A stretch of DNA of 64,000 nucleotides from DIGJ01 sp041821315 (GCA_041821315.1 JBGUEO010000009.1:1-64000), one strand, 5' to 3'. Counted from the first letter of the stretch, positions 7,930-16,696 are shown. The notes: generated from the letters alone by a model not told the origin. A program made the numbers and translations.

Positions 7930-10613
7930 TTATATCCCATCCTTTCCAATGCCTTCATCACACCTTCTCTTGATTTCACCGTTTTTTCTTCGATTTCACC
8001 AAGCGTATGCTCATATCGCTTTGCAATAAGGATAACCCTCGAAGACAAAACATTAAGAACCTGATTAATTTCATCCTTGATATTAGATTCCATCTTTGCC
8101 ATCCACTTCATATCAAAGAGCAAGTGTTTGATTTCCTCTATGGTAAGTTCTCCATATTTTTCGAGAACCTTATCATCAAGAATCTTTCGGGCTTCCTTCC
8201 ATGCCTTATCAACTTCTTCCTTATCAGACATCTTGGTCTGATAAAGAAGCAAAGCATCATACTCCTCTTTGTAGATTTCAGGAACAGTAGCCGTTTCCAT
8301 CACAGCATTCAAAGCGAATTTTATCTTTGCTTTACCGAAAGTGCCGTTCTTATTTCTGATATCATACTCTTCAAGCTGAGAATTTTTTCTGATGAGACTT
8401 TCCATCTCAGCAGTTTTACCATTTTCAAAGAGAGTAGCCAACTCTACCATTGCATCCATTAATACAGATGTCTTTTTAGCATTCAATTCTTTCAAACGCT
8501 TATTCAGATTTGCCTTTGGAATACTATCGCCCTTGTCGTTTAAAATTTCCTTCAAAAGTCCGTCATCGCCAGATTCCTCCTCGCGCATTTCATCCAATTC
8601 GCCCTCAAGTACCCCCGACTGCTCCATCAGATCAGTGATAGCCACCAGTTCCTCTGCAAAGTATACACTTTCGATAATCTCTCTTGGAATCAAGGCACCC
8701 TCAAAAGACTTTACTTTTGATTTATCATCAACTGAAACTATATCCCCATTTTCGTCCTTCTGTTTCTTCTGCGCATATTCATATTCGATTTCTTTTGCAG
8801 CCTCATAACCACTGACCTTGATGACATACACATCATCCTGCAATTTTGTATTCCAATAATTAAGTAGACAGTCATAAACATCATAGTTGTCAAGTAGCCG
8901 TGCCGATTTATAATCCTCCAGCAGTATCGTGGCAATCCTGCGAATCAGTTCCTTTGGTTCAGTATTTTTCTGTATATCAAGCAAGAGCGCTTTGACAGAT
9001 TCCATCCAGTTTGTAAATATAGTCTCAACTTCGTTTTGCTGTTCTCTCTGTATATTACTGTCCTGTATGATAATTCCTTCAATCTCACTAGACGTAAGTG
9101 CAAGATGGTAAATACCGTGTTTCTCATCCGTACAGGTAAATATTTTCTTCTTCAAGGTTGGAGAGATTTTCCACAGCCTTTCAAGCGAATCAATATCATC
9201 TCCTGGAATACCACCCCTTAAATGTGCAGCAATATTTTGTGGAAGTGCATCATCAATTTTCTGGATATAACGAGGTACATTCATATTACCTGCGTTTTCT
9301 TCCAAAATATCCGAATACTTCACAAAACGAGAGTACCCTTTAATTGCATCCTGATTGATAAAAGTCTGCACTATTTTCTCAATATCTTGCTCACGCAGTC
9401 TATTCTTGTTGCCGTCTTTTTTAAATCCACGGCTTGCATCAACCAAGAAAACGCCTTCTCTAGATTCAGCATATTCTTTGTCAATTACGATAATACACGC
9501 AGGGATACCTGTTCCGTAAAATAGATTAGCCGGCAAACTTACAATGCCTTTAATATATTTCTTCTTTAAGATTTCGATTCGAATGCTCTCTTCAGCGTTT
9601 CCTCTAAACAAGACACCATGAGGCAAAATAATACCTGCTTTCCCGTTGCTGTCCAAAGATTTCAGAACGTGTAAAAACCATGCGTAATCCCCGTTCTTTT
9701 CAGGCGGAATTCCATAGCCATCAAACCTCTTGTATTTATCCTCAGATACTTTAATTCCATCACTCCAAGCCTTATCTGAGAATGGCGGATTCATAACAAT
9801 GAAATCAAACTTCTTCAATTCTCCAAAGTCATCTATAAAAGCCGGATCAACCAGAGTATTACCTTTCTTGATTTCGCCAGTTCCCTTCTGATGAAGAATC
9901 AGGTTCATTTTTGCCAATCCAGCTGTTGCATGATCTTTTTCCTGTCCGAAAATAGTCACTATAGTATCGCCATTCACATTCACAGGGGCTTCATCTGCCG
10001 ACCTAATGAGAAGACTCCCGCTTCCTGCTGCTGGGTCATACAGCGTCCATTTCTTCATTGGAGTTGCTTGGATATTGCCAATTCCAATCAAACGAGCAAT
10101 GATTCTGGAAATTTCACTTGGTGTATAGAATTGTCCCTTACTTTTGCCAGATTCCTGAGCAAACTTCATCATGAAATACTCATATGCGTCTCCGATAATA
10201 TCGTCACCGCTGGCTCTATTATTTTTAAAATCTATTGCAGGGTTCTGAAAAACTGAAATCAACCCAGAAACCTTATCAACAAGTTCTTTTCCTGTTCCAA
10301 GTTCGTCTGGATTGTTAAAGCTTACATCAGGAAGAGAGCCTTGAAGTCTGTTGTCCTCTAAGAACTTCTGAATGATTTTATCCACACGTTCTCCGACATC
10401 ACTCTTTCCTTTTGCGGCAATCAAATCCTCAAAAGACGCACCTTTGCCAATGGTAAACTCAGCAAATGGCTGATCTTTATATCTATCGGACACATATTTA
10501 AAAAACAGTAATACCAATACATAATCCTTATAGCGAGCTGGCTCTACGCCGCCTCTTAATTTGTTACACGCTTCCCATAGCAGGGAGTACAATTCTGATT
10601 TTTTCACAGCCAT
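7923..10613 (-). CDS. hsdM: type I DNA methyltransferase (HsdM), long form
   Basis: An 896-aa N6-adenine methyltransferase. The N-terminal helical HsdM domain (1-140) is followed by the SAM-binding motif DPAAGSGSLL (193-202) and the catalytic NPPF (275-278). Classical HsdM is about 500 aa. Here the extra 380 residues form a charged, coiled-coil-rich C-terminal region, a long form also found in other clostridial systems. With HsdS it methylates the host target; with HsdR it makes the restriction complex. It is the first large gene of the operon, 60 bases after the small HTH gene, with GGAGAT and GAGGG upstream of the ATG. Confidence 0.95.
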   Translation of the reverse strand: MAVKKSELYSLLWEACNKLRGGVEPARYKDYVLVLLFFKYVSDRYKDQPFAEFTIGKGASFEDLIAAKGKSDVGERVDKIIQKFLEDNRLQGSLPDVSFNNPDELGTGKELVDKVSGLISVFQNPAIDFKNNRASGDDIIGDAYEYFMMKFAQESGKSKGQFYTPSEISRIIARLIGIGNIQATPMKKWTLYDPAAGSGSLLIRSADEAPVNVNGDTIVTIFGQEKDHATAGLAKMNLILHQKGTGEIKKGNTLVDPAFIDDFGELKKFDFIVMNPPFSDKAWSDGIKVSEDKYKRFDGYGIPPEKNGDYAWFLHVLKSLDSNGKAGIILPHGVLFRGNAEESIRIEILKKKYIKGIVSLPANLFYGTGIPACIIVIDKEYAESREGVFLVDASRGFKKDGNKNRLREQDIEKIVQTFINQDAIKGYSRFVKYSDILEENAGNMNVPRYIQKIDDALPQNIAAHLRGGIPGDDIDSLERLWKISPTLKKKIFTCTDEKHGIYHLALTSSEIEGIIIQDSNIQREQQNEVETIFTNWMESVKALLLDIQKNTEPKELIRRIATILLEDYKSARLLDNYDVYDCLLNYWNTKLQDDVYVIKVSGYEAAKEIEYEYAQKKQKDENGDIVSVDDKSKVKSFEGALIPREIIESVYFAEELVAITDLMEQSGVLEGELDEMREEESGDDGLLKEILNDKGDSIPKANLNKRLKELNAKKTSVLMDAMVELATLFENGKTAEMESLIRKNSQLEEYDIRNKNGTFGKAKIKFALNAVMETATVPEIYKEEYDALLLYQTKMSDKEEVDKAWKEARKILDDKVLEKYGELTIEEIKHLLFDMKWMAKMESNIKDEINQVLNVLSSRVILIAKRYEHTLGEIEEKTVKSREGVMKALERMGYKW

Positions 10614-10673
10614 AGCCCTCTTTTATCTCCATTCTTAGTTTCCATTTTTATTTTCGTTTAATTTACTAAATCT

Positions 10674-10868
10674 TTATTCAATAGCGCTTTTGCCACTATT
10701 AACCCATTCATCCAGTTCAGAGCGTTTAAACTTCCATAACCTTCCTATTTGGTGCGCGGGCAAATCCACCTTGCTTTTTATCCATTTTCGCAACGTAACT
10801 GGCTTAATATTTAAATAGTTAGCCGCTTCATCTAGGCTGATATAATTATCATCTATATTTTTGCTCAT
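10674..10868 (-). CDS. small excisionase-type HTH protein, candidate operon regulator
   Basis: A 64-aa winged HTH protein of the MerR/excisionase type (HTH_17). The core is ISLDEAANYLNIKPVTLRKW, with the wing residues GRLWKFKRSELDEW. The ATG at 10868 is preferred to the upstream one at 10901 because TGAGGTG lies just before it and family members begin shortly before the helix. It is the first gene of the hsdMSR operon and directly follows a control region with two sets of direct repeats. This suggests that it binds there and controls the operon; that is inference. Alternatively it is the excisionase of the surrounding island. Confidence 0.82.
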   Translation of the reverse strand: MSKNIDDNYISLDEAANYLNIKPVTLRKWIKSKVDLPAHQIGRLWKFKRSELDEWVNSGKSAIE

Positions 10869-10940
10869 TTTACACCTCAATTTTTCATCGAAAAGATACA
10901 ATATATCTATTAAATCATAGCACTAACGCTTACAAAATTC

Positions 10941-10980
10941 AATGATATTTATTGATATTCAGTGATATTTATCAATATAC
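10941..10980. repeat. two tandem 20-bp repeats at the R-M operon start
   Basis: AATGATATTTATTGATATTC and AGTGATATTTATCAATATAC are adjacent and match at 16 of 20 positions. They lie in the 5' leader or start-site region of the HTH-hsd operon and contain ATTGATA/TATCAAT inverted halves. The two-turn spacing fits side-by-side binding of a regulator, possibly the encoded HTH protein. Confidence 0.7.
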
Positions 10981-10988
10981 ACTTATCT

Positions 10989-11019
10989 TTTATAATGCCC
11001 TTTTTAACAATCCTGTCAA
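10989..11019 (-). promoter_or_regulatory. predicted promoter of the HTH-hsdMSR operon
   Basis: On the minus strand TTGACA (11014-11019) is followed, after 17-19 bases, by ATTATAAA (-10 region at 10989-10996). It lies about 120 bases upstream of the HTH start, between the two repeat sets. Confidence 0.6.
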
Positions 11020-11085
11020 CTCAACCCAAAAACATCAATCCTATCAACTCAACCTACCCAATATCAATCTTGTCAACTCGACCCT
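11008..11085. repeat. three 20-bp direct repeats over and upstream of the -35
   Basis: CAATCCTGTCAACTCAACCC (11008), CAATCCTATCAACTCAACCT (11036) and CAATCTTGTCAACTCGACCC (11066) are spaced 28 and 30 bases apart, close to three helical turns. The first includes the TTGACA of the predicted hsd promoter. They look like regulator binding sites rather than a CRISPR array. Confidence 0.72.
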
Positions 11086-11120
11086 ACGGTTTTCTACCAC
11101 TGGATATGTTCCCGCACATA

Positions 11121-11168
11121 AAAAATCCGAGAGTCGAACCCATCCGGCAGACAAGTCTAAACTCTCGG
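11121..11168 (-). terminator. terminator of rlmD
   Basis: On the minus strand CCGAGAGT and ACTCTCGG pair around a 26-base loop and are followed by ATTTTTTA. It lies about 35 bases after the rlmD stop. A GGTTCGACTC string in the 3' arm resembles a tRNA T-loop, but no cloverleaf can be built around it. Confidence 0.7.
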
Positions 11169-11202
11169 AAATCCCTTATAATCTACACATTTTGGCGTTC
11201 TT

Positions 11203-12585
11203 CTATTTTACTTTTGACATCAACACAACCGACTCAACGTGCACCGTCTGAGGGAACATGTCCACAGCACAAACCTTTTCCACCCGATAACCTCGCTCTT
11301 GTAATATGATCAAATCTCTCGCTAAACTTGTCGGTTTACAAGAAATGTAGATTATTCGCTCTACACCGTAATTAATGATTTTATCCAACGCTTTTGGATG
11401 AATACCGTCTCTTGGTGGGTCAAGTACAATAAGGTCTGGTCTCTCTTTGATATCATCGATTACTTTAAGCACATCGCCAGCAATAAATTCACAATTAGTG
11501 AGATTATTTTTCTTTGCATTCTCCTTTGCAGCTTCGACTGCCTCTTCTACAATTTCTACACCAATTACTTTTTTTGCAATCGGTGCAAGGATCTGTGCGA
11601 TTGTCCCAGTTCCACTGTATAAATCAAAAATCAACTTGTCCTCTGTGTCTCCAATCAATTCACGTGCTGTGCTATAAAGTACCTCCGCTCCCATTGAATT
11701 TGTCTGAAAAAATGAGAAGGTAGAAATTTTAAACATTAGACCTAATAACTCTTCATAAAAATATTCCTGCCCATAAAGCACATTCGTTTTATCGCTTTTT
11801 ACCACATCCGCCAAACTATCATTAATAATATGCGCGATACCAACCAATTTTCCTTCCAATGGAAGTACTAAAAGCATCTCTTTTAATTCTTCTAAATCTA
11901 CTGGGCTCTTTCCTTGCGCTATGGCAGGTTTTTGACTCGATGTAACAAGACTTACCGTCATCTCTCCTGTTTTCGTTGCACGACGGATCAACAAATGTCG
12001 CAAGTAACCTTCATGCGTCAATTTATGATAAAAGGATACTTCCCTCGAGCGAAAATAATCCAATACGCAGTTTAAAATCAAGGAATAATCCAAATTTACA
12101 ATCTTGCACTCATCTGCGTTCACAATATCATACATACTACCTCTTTTATGAAGTCCAAGTGCAAGCGGTCCATTTTTGTATTCATCGCCAAACGAAAATT
12201 CCATTTTATTTCGATACTGCCATTCGCTAGGACTCCCTTTAATTCCCAAAAACTCGTATTCTTCACATACTTCATCTATTATATCTTTGACCATGTTACT
12301 TTTTAGTCTGAGTTGTTCTTCATAAGACAGCTTCTGATACGTGCATCCACCACATGACCCAAAGTGCTCACACAGTGGTTCTCTTGTTTCAAGTAAAGAA
12401 TCCTGCGTCACCTCAAGAAGACGACCTTCGCATCTTCCTTTTCTTTTTTTATTAATAGCAAATCGTACTGTCTGACCGAATAAAGCGTTTTTTACCGTAA
12501 CCTTATCCTCTTCTATTGTTACAATCCCTTTATTGGGAAATTTATAGTCACATACTTGTCCTTCTAAGATATCACCTTTTTTCAT
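11203..12585 (-). CDS. rlmD: 23S rRNA (uracil-C5)-methyltransferase RlmD/RumA family
   Basis: A 460-aa protein. It has an N-terminal TRAM RNA-binding domain (about 1-60), iron-sulfur ligands in CEHFGSCGGC (C72, C78, C81), the SAM motif DLYSGTGTIAQ, DPPRDG, and the catalytic Cys in ISCKPTSLARD. It methylates U1939 (in Gram-positives often also U747) of 23S rRNA. The start at 12585 has AAAGGAG 7 bases upstream; the open frame to 12684 has no such signal. Its conserved 3' end (encoding TVHVESV) borders the accessory region to the left. The 3' end of rumA is a known integration hotspot of Firmicute conjugative elements, so this is probably the island boundary. Confidence 0.93.
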   Translation of the reverse strand: MKKGDILEGQVCDYKFPNKGIVTIEEDKVTVKNALFGQTVRFAINKKRKGRCEGRLLEVTQDSLLETREPLCEHFGSCGGCTYQKLSYEEQLRLKSNMVKDIIDEVCEEYEFLGIKGSPSEWQYRNKMEFSFGDEYKNGPLALGLHKRGSMYDIVNADECKIVNLDYSLILNCVLDYFRSREVSFYHKLTHEGYLRHLLIRRATKTGEMTVSLVTSSQKPAIAQGKSPVDLEELKEMLLVLPLEGKLVGIAHIINDSLADVVKSDKTNVLYGQEYFYEELLGLMFKISTFSFFQTNSMGAEVLYSTARELIGDTEDKLIFDLYSGTGTIAQILAPIAKKVIGVEIVEEAVEAAKENAKKNNLTNCEFIAGDVLKVIDDIKERPDLIVLDPPRDGIHPKALDKIINYGVERIIYISCKPTSLARDLIILQERGYRVEKVCAVDMFPQTVHVESVVLMSKVK

Positions 12586-12711
12586 TAATAGCTCCTTTCG
12601 ATTCCTTTCGCATTCCAGATTAGTGCATTCCAACCAAAAATAGAATGCTTTGTAAATTATAGCGAAAAAAGCTAAATTAAGCAACTAAATCTAAAAGGAT
12701 AACATTCAATA

Positions 12712-12740
12712 TTGTTATTTTGAAACAAGTCTCCTATAAT
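12712..12740 (+). promoter_or_regulatory. promoter of the PHP-domain gene
   Basis: TTGTTA (12712-12717), a 17-base spacer and TATAAT (12735-12740), about 48 bases before the start codon. Confidence 0.7.
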
Positions 12741-12788
12741 ATAGGGGACTCGCATTTTATTACTCAACCAAGGAAAGAAGGTCTTTTT

Positions 12789-13505
12789 ATGAAATATCTT
12801 TTAGATACACACACACATACCATTGCCAGTGGTCATGCATATAGTACCCTAAGCGAAATGATAACTTATGCAAAAGATATCGGTTTATCGCTACTTACAA
12901 TTACAGAACATGCACCAAATATGCCTGGCACTTGCCATCCATTCTACTTTCACAACTATCGTATTTTCAACGATTATGACTTTGGCATTCCCGTACTTTT
13001 TGGTGTTGAATTAAATATTCTTGATTACAAAGGTACGGTTGATATGGATGAATCCACATTAAAGCAGCTCGCATTAAAGATTGCAAGCATTCACAATCCT
13101 TGTATGAAAGTTGGGAATGCAAAAGAAAATACCGATGCATATATCGGTGCTATGAGTAACCCGCTCATTGACATCATAGGACATCCTGACGATGCAAGAA
13201 TCCCTATCGAATATGAACGCTTTGTTGCGGCAGCAAAAAAGCACAAAATCGCCATCGAATTAAATAACAGTTCACTAAATCCTAGTGGATTTCGTGTCAA
13301 TGCATATGAAAATGATTTAAACTATCTAAAACTTTGTAAAGAATATGAGGTACCAATATCCCTTGGAAGTGATGCCCATGTATGCTTTGATATTGCTAAC
13401 TTTGGCTATGCCTCAAAAGTTTTAGAGGAGGTTGCCTTTCCTGACTCACTCATATTAAATACCTCCACTGAAAAATTAATGCAACATTTGAATCGAAACA
13501 AATGA
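12789..13505 (+). CDS. PHP-domain phosphoesterase, YcdX-like
   Basis: A 238-aa PHP-domain protein. The metal ligands are visible as DTHTHT (D6, H8, H10), TEHA (E40, H41), GVELN, IGHPDD and SLGSDAHV. This set matches the single-domain YcdX-type phosphatases that bind three zinc ions. The physiological substrate is not settled for the family. The start at 12789 is used because it begins directly with the family's MKYLLDTHTH; AGAAGG precedes it. The gene ends 2 bases from the end of a convergent GGDEF gene with no room for a separate terminator. Histidinol phosphatase is a less likely alternative. Confidence 0.85.
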   Translation: MKYLLDTHTHTIASGHAYSTLSEMITYAKDIGLSLLTITEHAPNMPGTCHPFYFHNYRIFNDYDFGIPVLFGVELNILDYKGTVDMDESTLKQLALKIASIHNPCMKVGNAKENTDAYIGAMSNPLIDIIGHPDDARIPIEYERFVAAAKKHKIAIELNNSSLNPSGFRVNAYENDLNYLKLCKEYEVPISLGSDAHVCFDIANFGYASKVLEEVAFPDSLILNTSTEKLMQHLNRNK

Positions 13506-13507
13506 CA

Positions 13508-14578
13508 TTATTCTACAATAACGCAGTTTTTTCCTGCCTCTTTTCCTTTATATAAGTATAAATCTACTTGTTTTATTATTTCGGTTAATGTCTGATTCTT
13601 ACTTGCCCTTAAAACACCAAGTGTCATCGTCAAAGAAATTTTTTCCTCTTCATAGGAAAAAATTTCCTGTTCGATTTCAAATCGTAATTGTTCTGCTATT
13701 TCCTTTGCTTGCTCCAACGAATAATTGGGCAAAACTATCAGTATTTCTTCGCCTCCCCAACGACTAATAATACCATTTTCCCGAATTAAGGACTTTAAAA
13801 CATTGGAAATATATACTAACACTTGATCTCCGCATACATGTCCATAGGTATCATTGATTTTTTTAAAATCATCAATATCACACAAAATTACTGAAAAATC
13901 TATTTTATTTAGGCGTATGTTTTCTAAATAATCTTGAATACTATGCCGGTTATGAAGTCCCGTTAATGCATCATACTTTGACATCTTTATAAATTTATTT
14001 TTTTGAGCAATCAAATGAAATTCAAAATATTGCACCTGTCTTAAAAAATATCCCATAACATAGCTAAATACAAACATTATTAATACAATACTCATGCTAT
14101 GAAAAATGAGCTGCATTTGCTTTGTAATCACATATATGGATCCATATTTTAAAGACCATGCCGTTGAAGCTACCATTGCACCAGTTGCAAATAGCTGATA
14201 TACAAATACATTTTCTACGTTACTATCATCCGTTCCCGATAAAATTCCTCTCATTGTAAAATAAAAATAGGCTGGTAATACCGTTCCAAACATTATAAAT
14301 CCACTGCTAACTCCAAGAGAAATCGTGGCTAATACCAAGTGTATTACAATTTCAAAATAAGTGAGTCGAAATACAATAATATAGCGATCCCTTTCTATCA
14401 ATTTGAAATTTATTAGGTACAATAACACACTTCCTATATTTATAGCTATCATCCAATCAATCTTTAATTTTAAAAACAGAACTAGCAAAATGATATGTAT
14501 GCTAAAAAGAATTGCATTAATAATCCATTGATTTTTCTTAAAACTAGGAGAATTTAACTCCTTTTGTTGTTTATTCAT
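13508..14578 (-). CDS. membrane-bound GGDEF diguanylate cyclase
   Basis: A 356-aa protein with about six hydrophobic segments in residues 20-185 and a C-terminal GGDEF domain. The active site reads GGEEI, preceded by DIDDFKKINDTYGH, so the catalytic residues are intact and c-di-GMP synthesis is likely. The RxxD inhibitory site, five residues ahead of GGEEI in many cyclases, is absent. The start at 14578 has AAGGAGGGC immediately upstream and is preferred to 14608. The sensory input is unknown. It is divergent from the XRE gene to the right. Confidence 0.88.
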   Translation of the reverse strand: MNKQQKELNSPSFKKNQWIINAILFSIHIILLVLFLKLKIDWMIAINIGSVLLYLINFKLIERDRYIIVFRLTYFEIVIHLVLATISLGVSSGFIMFGTVLPAYFYFTMRGILSGTDDSNVENVFVYQLFATGAMVASTAWSLKYGSIYVITKQMQLIFHSMSIVLIMFVFSYVMGYFLRQVQYFEFHLIAQKNKFIKMSKYDALTGLHNRHSIQDYLENIRLNKIDFSVILCDIDDFKKINDTYGHVCGDQVLVYISNVLKSLIRENGIISRWGGEEILIVLPNYSLEQAKEIAEQLRFEIEQEIFSYEEEKISLTMTLGVLRASKNQTLTEIIKQVDLYLYKGKEAGKNCVIVE

Positions 14579-14796
14579 TTGCCCTCCTTGGCTCGTCAAG
14601 AAATACATCCTCTATTTGCTTGTATGCAACTTAATTTATAGCTATTGATTTTACATTGAAACATCTTTTATTTCAAGTATTTTTTATTATTATAAATATA
14701 GGATTGACAAACATTAGAAAATATTCTACTATTAGGTTACAGACTAAATTCAAGAATATTGCATATTTAGCACAATACTTTTTAGGGGGCAAAATA

Positions 14797-15114
14797 ATGG
14801 ATAATTTATTTTCAATAGTTCAAAGACTATGTAAATCTAGAAGTATAACAATTGCAGCATTAGAACGTGCATGTGGCTTTGGTAATGGAACTGTTAAAAA
14901 ATGGGGTACTGCTACACCATCTGGGGACAGGCTTGCAAAAGTTGCAGACTATTTTAATGTGACCGTGGATTATCTTCTAGGACGAAATGAAATAGAGGAA
15001 ACCTACGTCCCACATACAATTGCTGCCCATTTTGATGGTGATGAATTTACCAAAAGTGAATTAGATGAAATAGTAAACTATATTGAGTATGTAAAAAGTA
15101 AAAAAAATATATAA
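14797..15114 (+). CDS. XRE-family transcriptional regulator
   Basis: A 105-aa protein with an N-terminal XRE helix-turn-helix (about 5-65; LERACGFGNGTVKKW is the recognition part, DRLAKVADYFNVTVDYLLG the closing helix). A short C-terminal tail of unknown role, rich in Glu and Lys, follows. The ATG at 14797 follows TAGGGGGC. The open frame to 14656 is hydrophobic and lacks a ribosome binding site, so I discard it. It stands alone between the two GGDEF genes. Its target is unknown. Confidence 0.82.
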   Translation: MDNLFSIVQRLCKSRSITIAALERACGFGNGTVKKWGTATPSGDRLAKVADYFNVTVDYLLGRNEIEETYVPHTIAAHFDGDEFTKSELDEIVNYIEYVKSKKNI

Positions 15115-15249
15115 AAGAGAATTAGCCCAATATAATACAACAAAGAAAATTCACCTATCGTTATAGAACCTAAGTGAACATTTGTTTTTCCGCAGTTGGA
15201 TATCACATATAGATACACCGTCTGTGACATAGTCTTGGCGGCTATCATT

Positions 15250-16002
15250 TCATTGTATCATCGCACAATTTCCTCCGTTTTGTTTTGCTTTATAAAGCAT
15301 TGAATCTGCCTTCTTATAGGCTTCCTTAAAGGATATAGCTCCTATTTCCAGATTAGTGAATGCCCCAATACTAACTCCAATGGCAGGCAATTTGCAAGTC
15401 ACTTCATATCGATGGATTTTAATTGCATCTACAATACCAACGATAACTGCATCACCAATCGGATGACCATAGGTGTCATTAATTTTTTTAAACTTATCAA
15501 TGTCTATAATCACAATACTAATCGGACTATTTTTAAGAATCTCATACTCTCCTTCAATCGTTTTCCGGTTAAAAATTTGCGTTAATCCATCCAACTCAGC
15601 CTTTTCTTCCAACTCAAATTGTTTAATCATCTGCATAGTTATATTCCTGATAACAGCGACAATTCCTCGTTTTTTTCCATTTGTCATTAGCAAGTGATGA
15701 ATCTTAACTTCATAATAATTGGCACCTGATGCTGTATCAAATTTCAAATAATGAACAGAATCTTCTACACTACTATACATGTTATTTAAAGCATTTTTAT
15801 CAATCATACATCCAAAGTCTTCTAAAAATATTGATGCCGCAGTGTTAGCTTCCAAAACCTTTCCATCCTTAGACAATACAACAATCCCTTCCTCTAAGGA
15901 ATTGATGACCCAATTTTTTGCTAATGGTAATATAGACAAAAAATCATATTTGAATATGCCTATACTAATAAAAATGTAAGAGTCTTTTATAAATGCTTTG
16001 TC
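15250..16002 (-). pseudogene. decayed PAS-GGDEF sensor gene
   Basis: The frame is open from a stop at 16003-16005 to the stop at 15250. The longest start available is TTG at 15939 (229 aa). Before that codon the frame still encodes a sequence like the end of a 7TM sensor module (YIFISIGIFKYDF), then a PAS-type segment (LEEGIVVLSKDGKVLEANTAA) and a GGDEF domain start (DGLTQIFNRK, DIDKFKKINDTYGH). Directly after GDAVI the domain jumps to VSIGAF. About 35 residues with the GGDEF motif itself are missing, in frame. The membrane part and the catalytic loop are both gone, so diguanylate cyclase activity is not possible. It may be a dead remnant or a truncated regulatory protein; I favour a remnant. 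Confidence 0.72.
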
Positions 16003-16005
16003 CTA

Positions 16006-16360
16006 TCTCCATACTTTTACTTCAACTTACTAGTATTTATAATTTTTGAACTCTAACACTCCTATATTTTTATCATTTTTTTTACTACATAAGTACAATC
16101 ATTATCTCGGAAGTCAAACGGAAGTCAAACAGGATATTTTTTTTAACAATATAGTGAAAAAACCCCTAAAATACAGGCTTTTTTGAAAATAAATTAACCC
16201 TTTACTTTACAACTTCATTGTGATAAAATGGTTTTATAGAAAGAACAAATTCGACATTTTTTGACCATTTTGTTCTTCATGTGCGGACATTTGTCAATCA
16301 AAAATGATCTTTTTGATAATGCACTGTAGGAAAGAAAAAGTTATAAGGAGTGATAAGTAA
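16006..16360 (+). promoter_or_regulatory. yerC promoter and structured leader
   Basis: The 355 bases between the GGDEF remnant and yerC hold no gene. Visible signals are a tandem 11-bp repeat GGAAGTCAAAC (two copies near 16111-16133), a promoter TTTACT-17-TAAAAT (16201-16229), and two leader hairpins: AAAGAACAAA/TTTGTTCTT near 16239-16278 and ATCAAAAA/TTTTTGAT near 16298-16318. A ribosome binding site, AAGGAGTGA, precedes the ATG. The leader matches no riboswitch class I can recognise. Confidence 0.5.
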
Positions 16361-16669
16361 ATGAACAATAAAATTAAGACACCTGCCGTTGATCATCTAT
16401 TTGATGCAGTTTTAAGTTTAGAATCTTCGGAGGAATGCTATACATTTTTTGAAGACATTTGTACCATCAATGAATTGTTATCCCTTTCTCAGCGGTTTGA
16501 AGTTGCTAAAATGCTTCGTGAGCAGAAAACTTATTTAGAAATTGCTGAAAAAACAGGTGCTTCGACTGCTACTATTAGTCGAGTAAATCGTTCTCTTAAT
16601 TATGGCAACGATGGATATGATATGGTATTCTCAAGAGTTAATCCAGATTACAAAAAGAATCGCGATTAG
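16361..16669 (+). CDS. yerC: YerC/YecD family TrpR-like regulator
   Basis: A 102-aa protein of the YerC/YecD (TrpR superfamily) type. Residues about 35-85 give the conserved core ELLSLSQRFEVAKML and the helix-turn-helix EIAEKTGASTATISRVNR. Full length for the family. In Bacillus the homologue also lies near pcrA, as here. The ligand and regulon of the family are poorly known. AAGGAGTGA lies 8 bases before the ATG, and a clear terminator follows, so it is a single-gene transcript. Confidence 0.9.
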   Translation: MNNKIKTPAVDHLFDAVLSLESSEECYTFFEDICTINELLSLSQRFEVAKMLREQKTYLEIAEKTGASTATISRVNRSLNYGNDGYDMVFSRVNPDYKKNRD

Positions 16670-16696
16670 TACATGCTTTTATCAAATGTAATTTCA

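Noticed and set aside
11008..11085. Three spaced 20-bp repeats that could be read as a small CRISPR array
   Set aside because: Spacers are only 8 and 10 bases, repeats are imperfect, no cas genes are present, and one repeat holds a promoter -35.
11121..11168. tRNA-like T-loop string (GGTTCGACTC) downstream of rlmD
   Set aside because: No acceptor, D or anticodon stems can be formed; the structure is better explained as the rlmD terminator.
15115..15249. Possible small gene between the XRE gene and the GGDEF remnant
   Set aside because: No open frame with a ribosome binding site; only A/T-rich intergenic sequence is seen.
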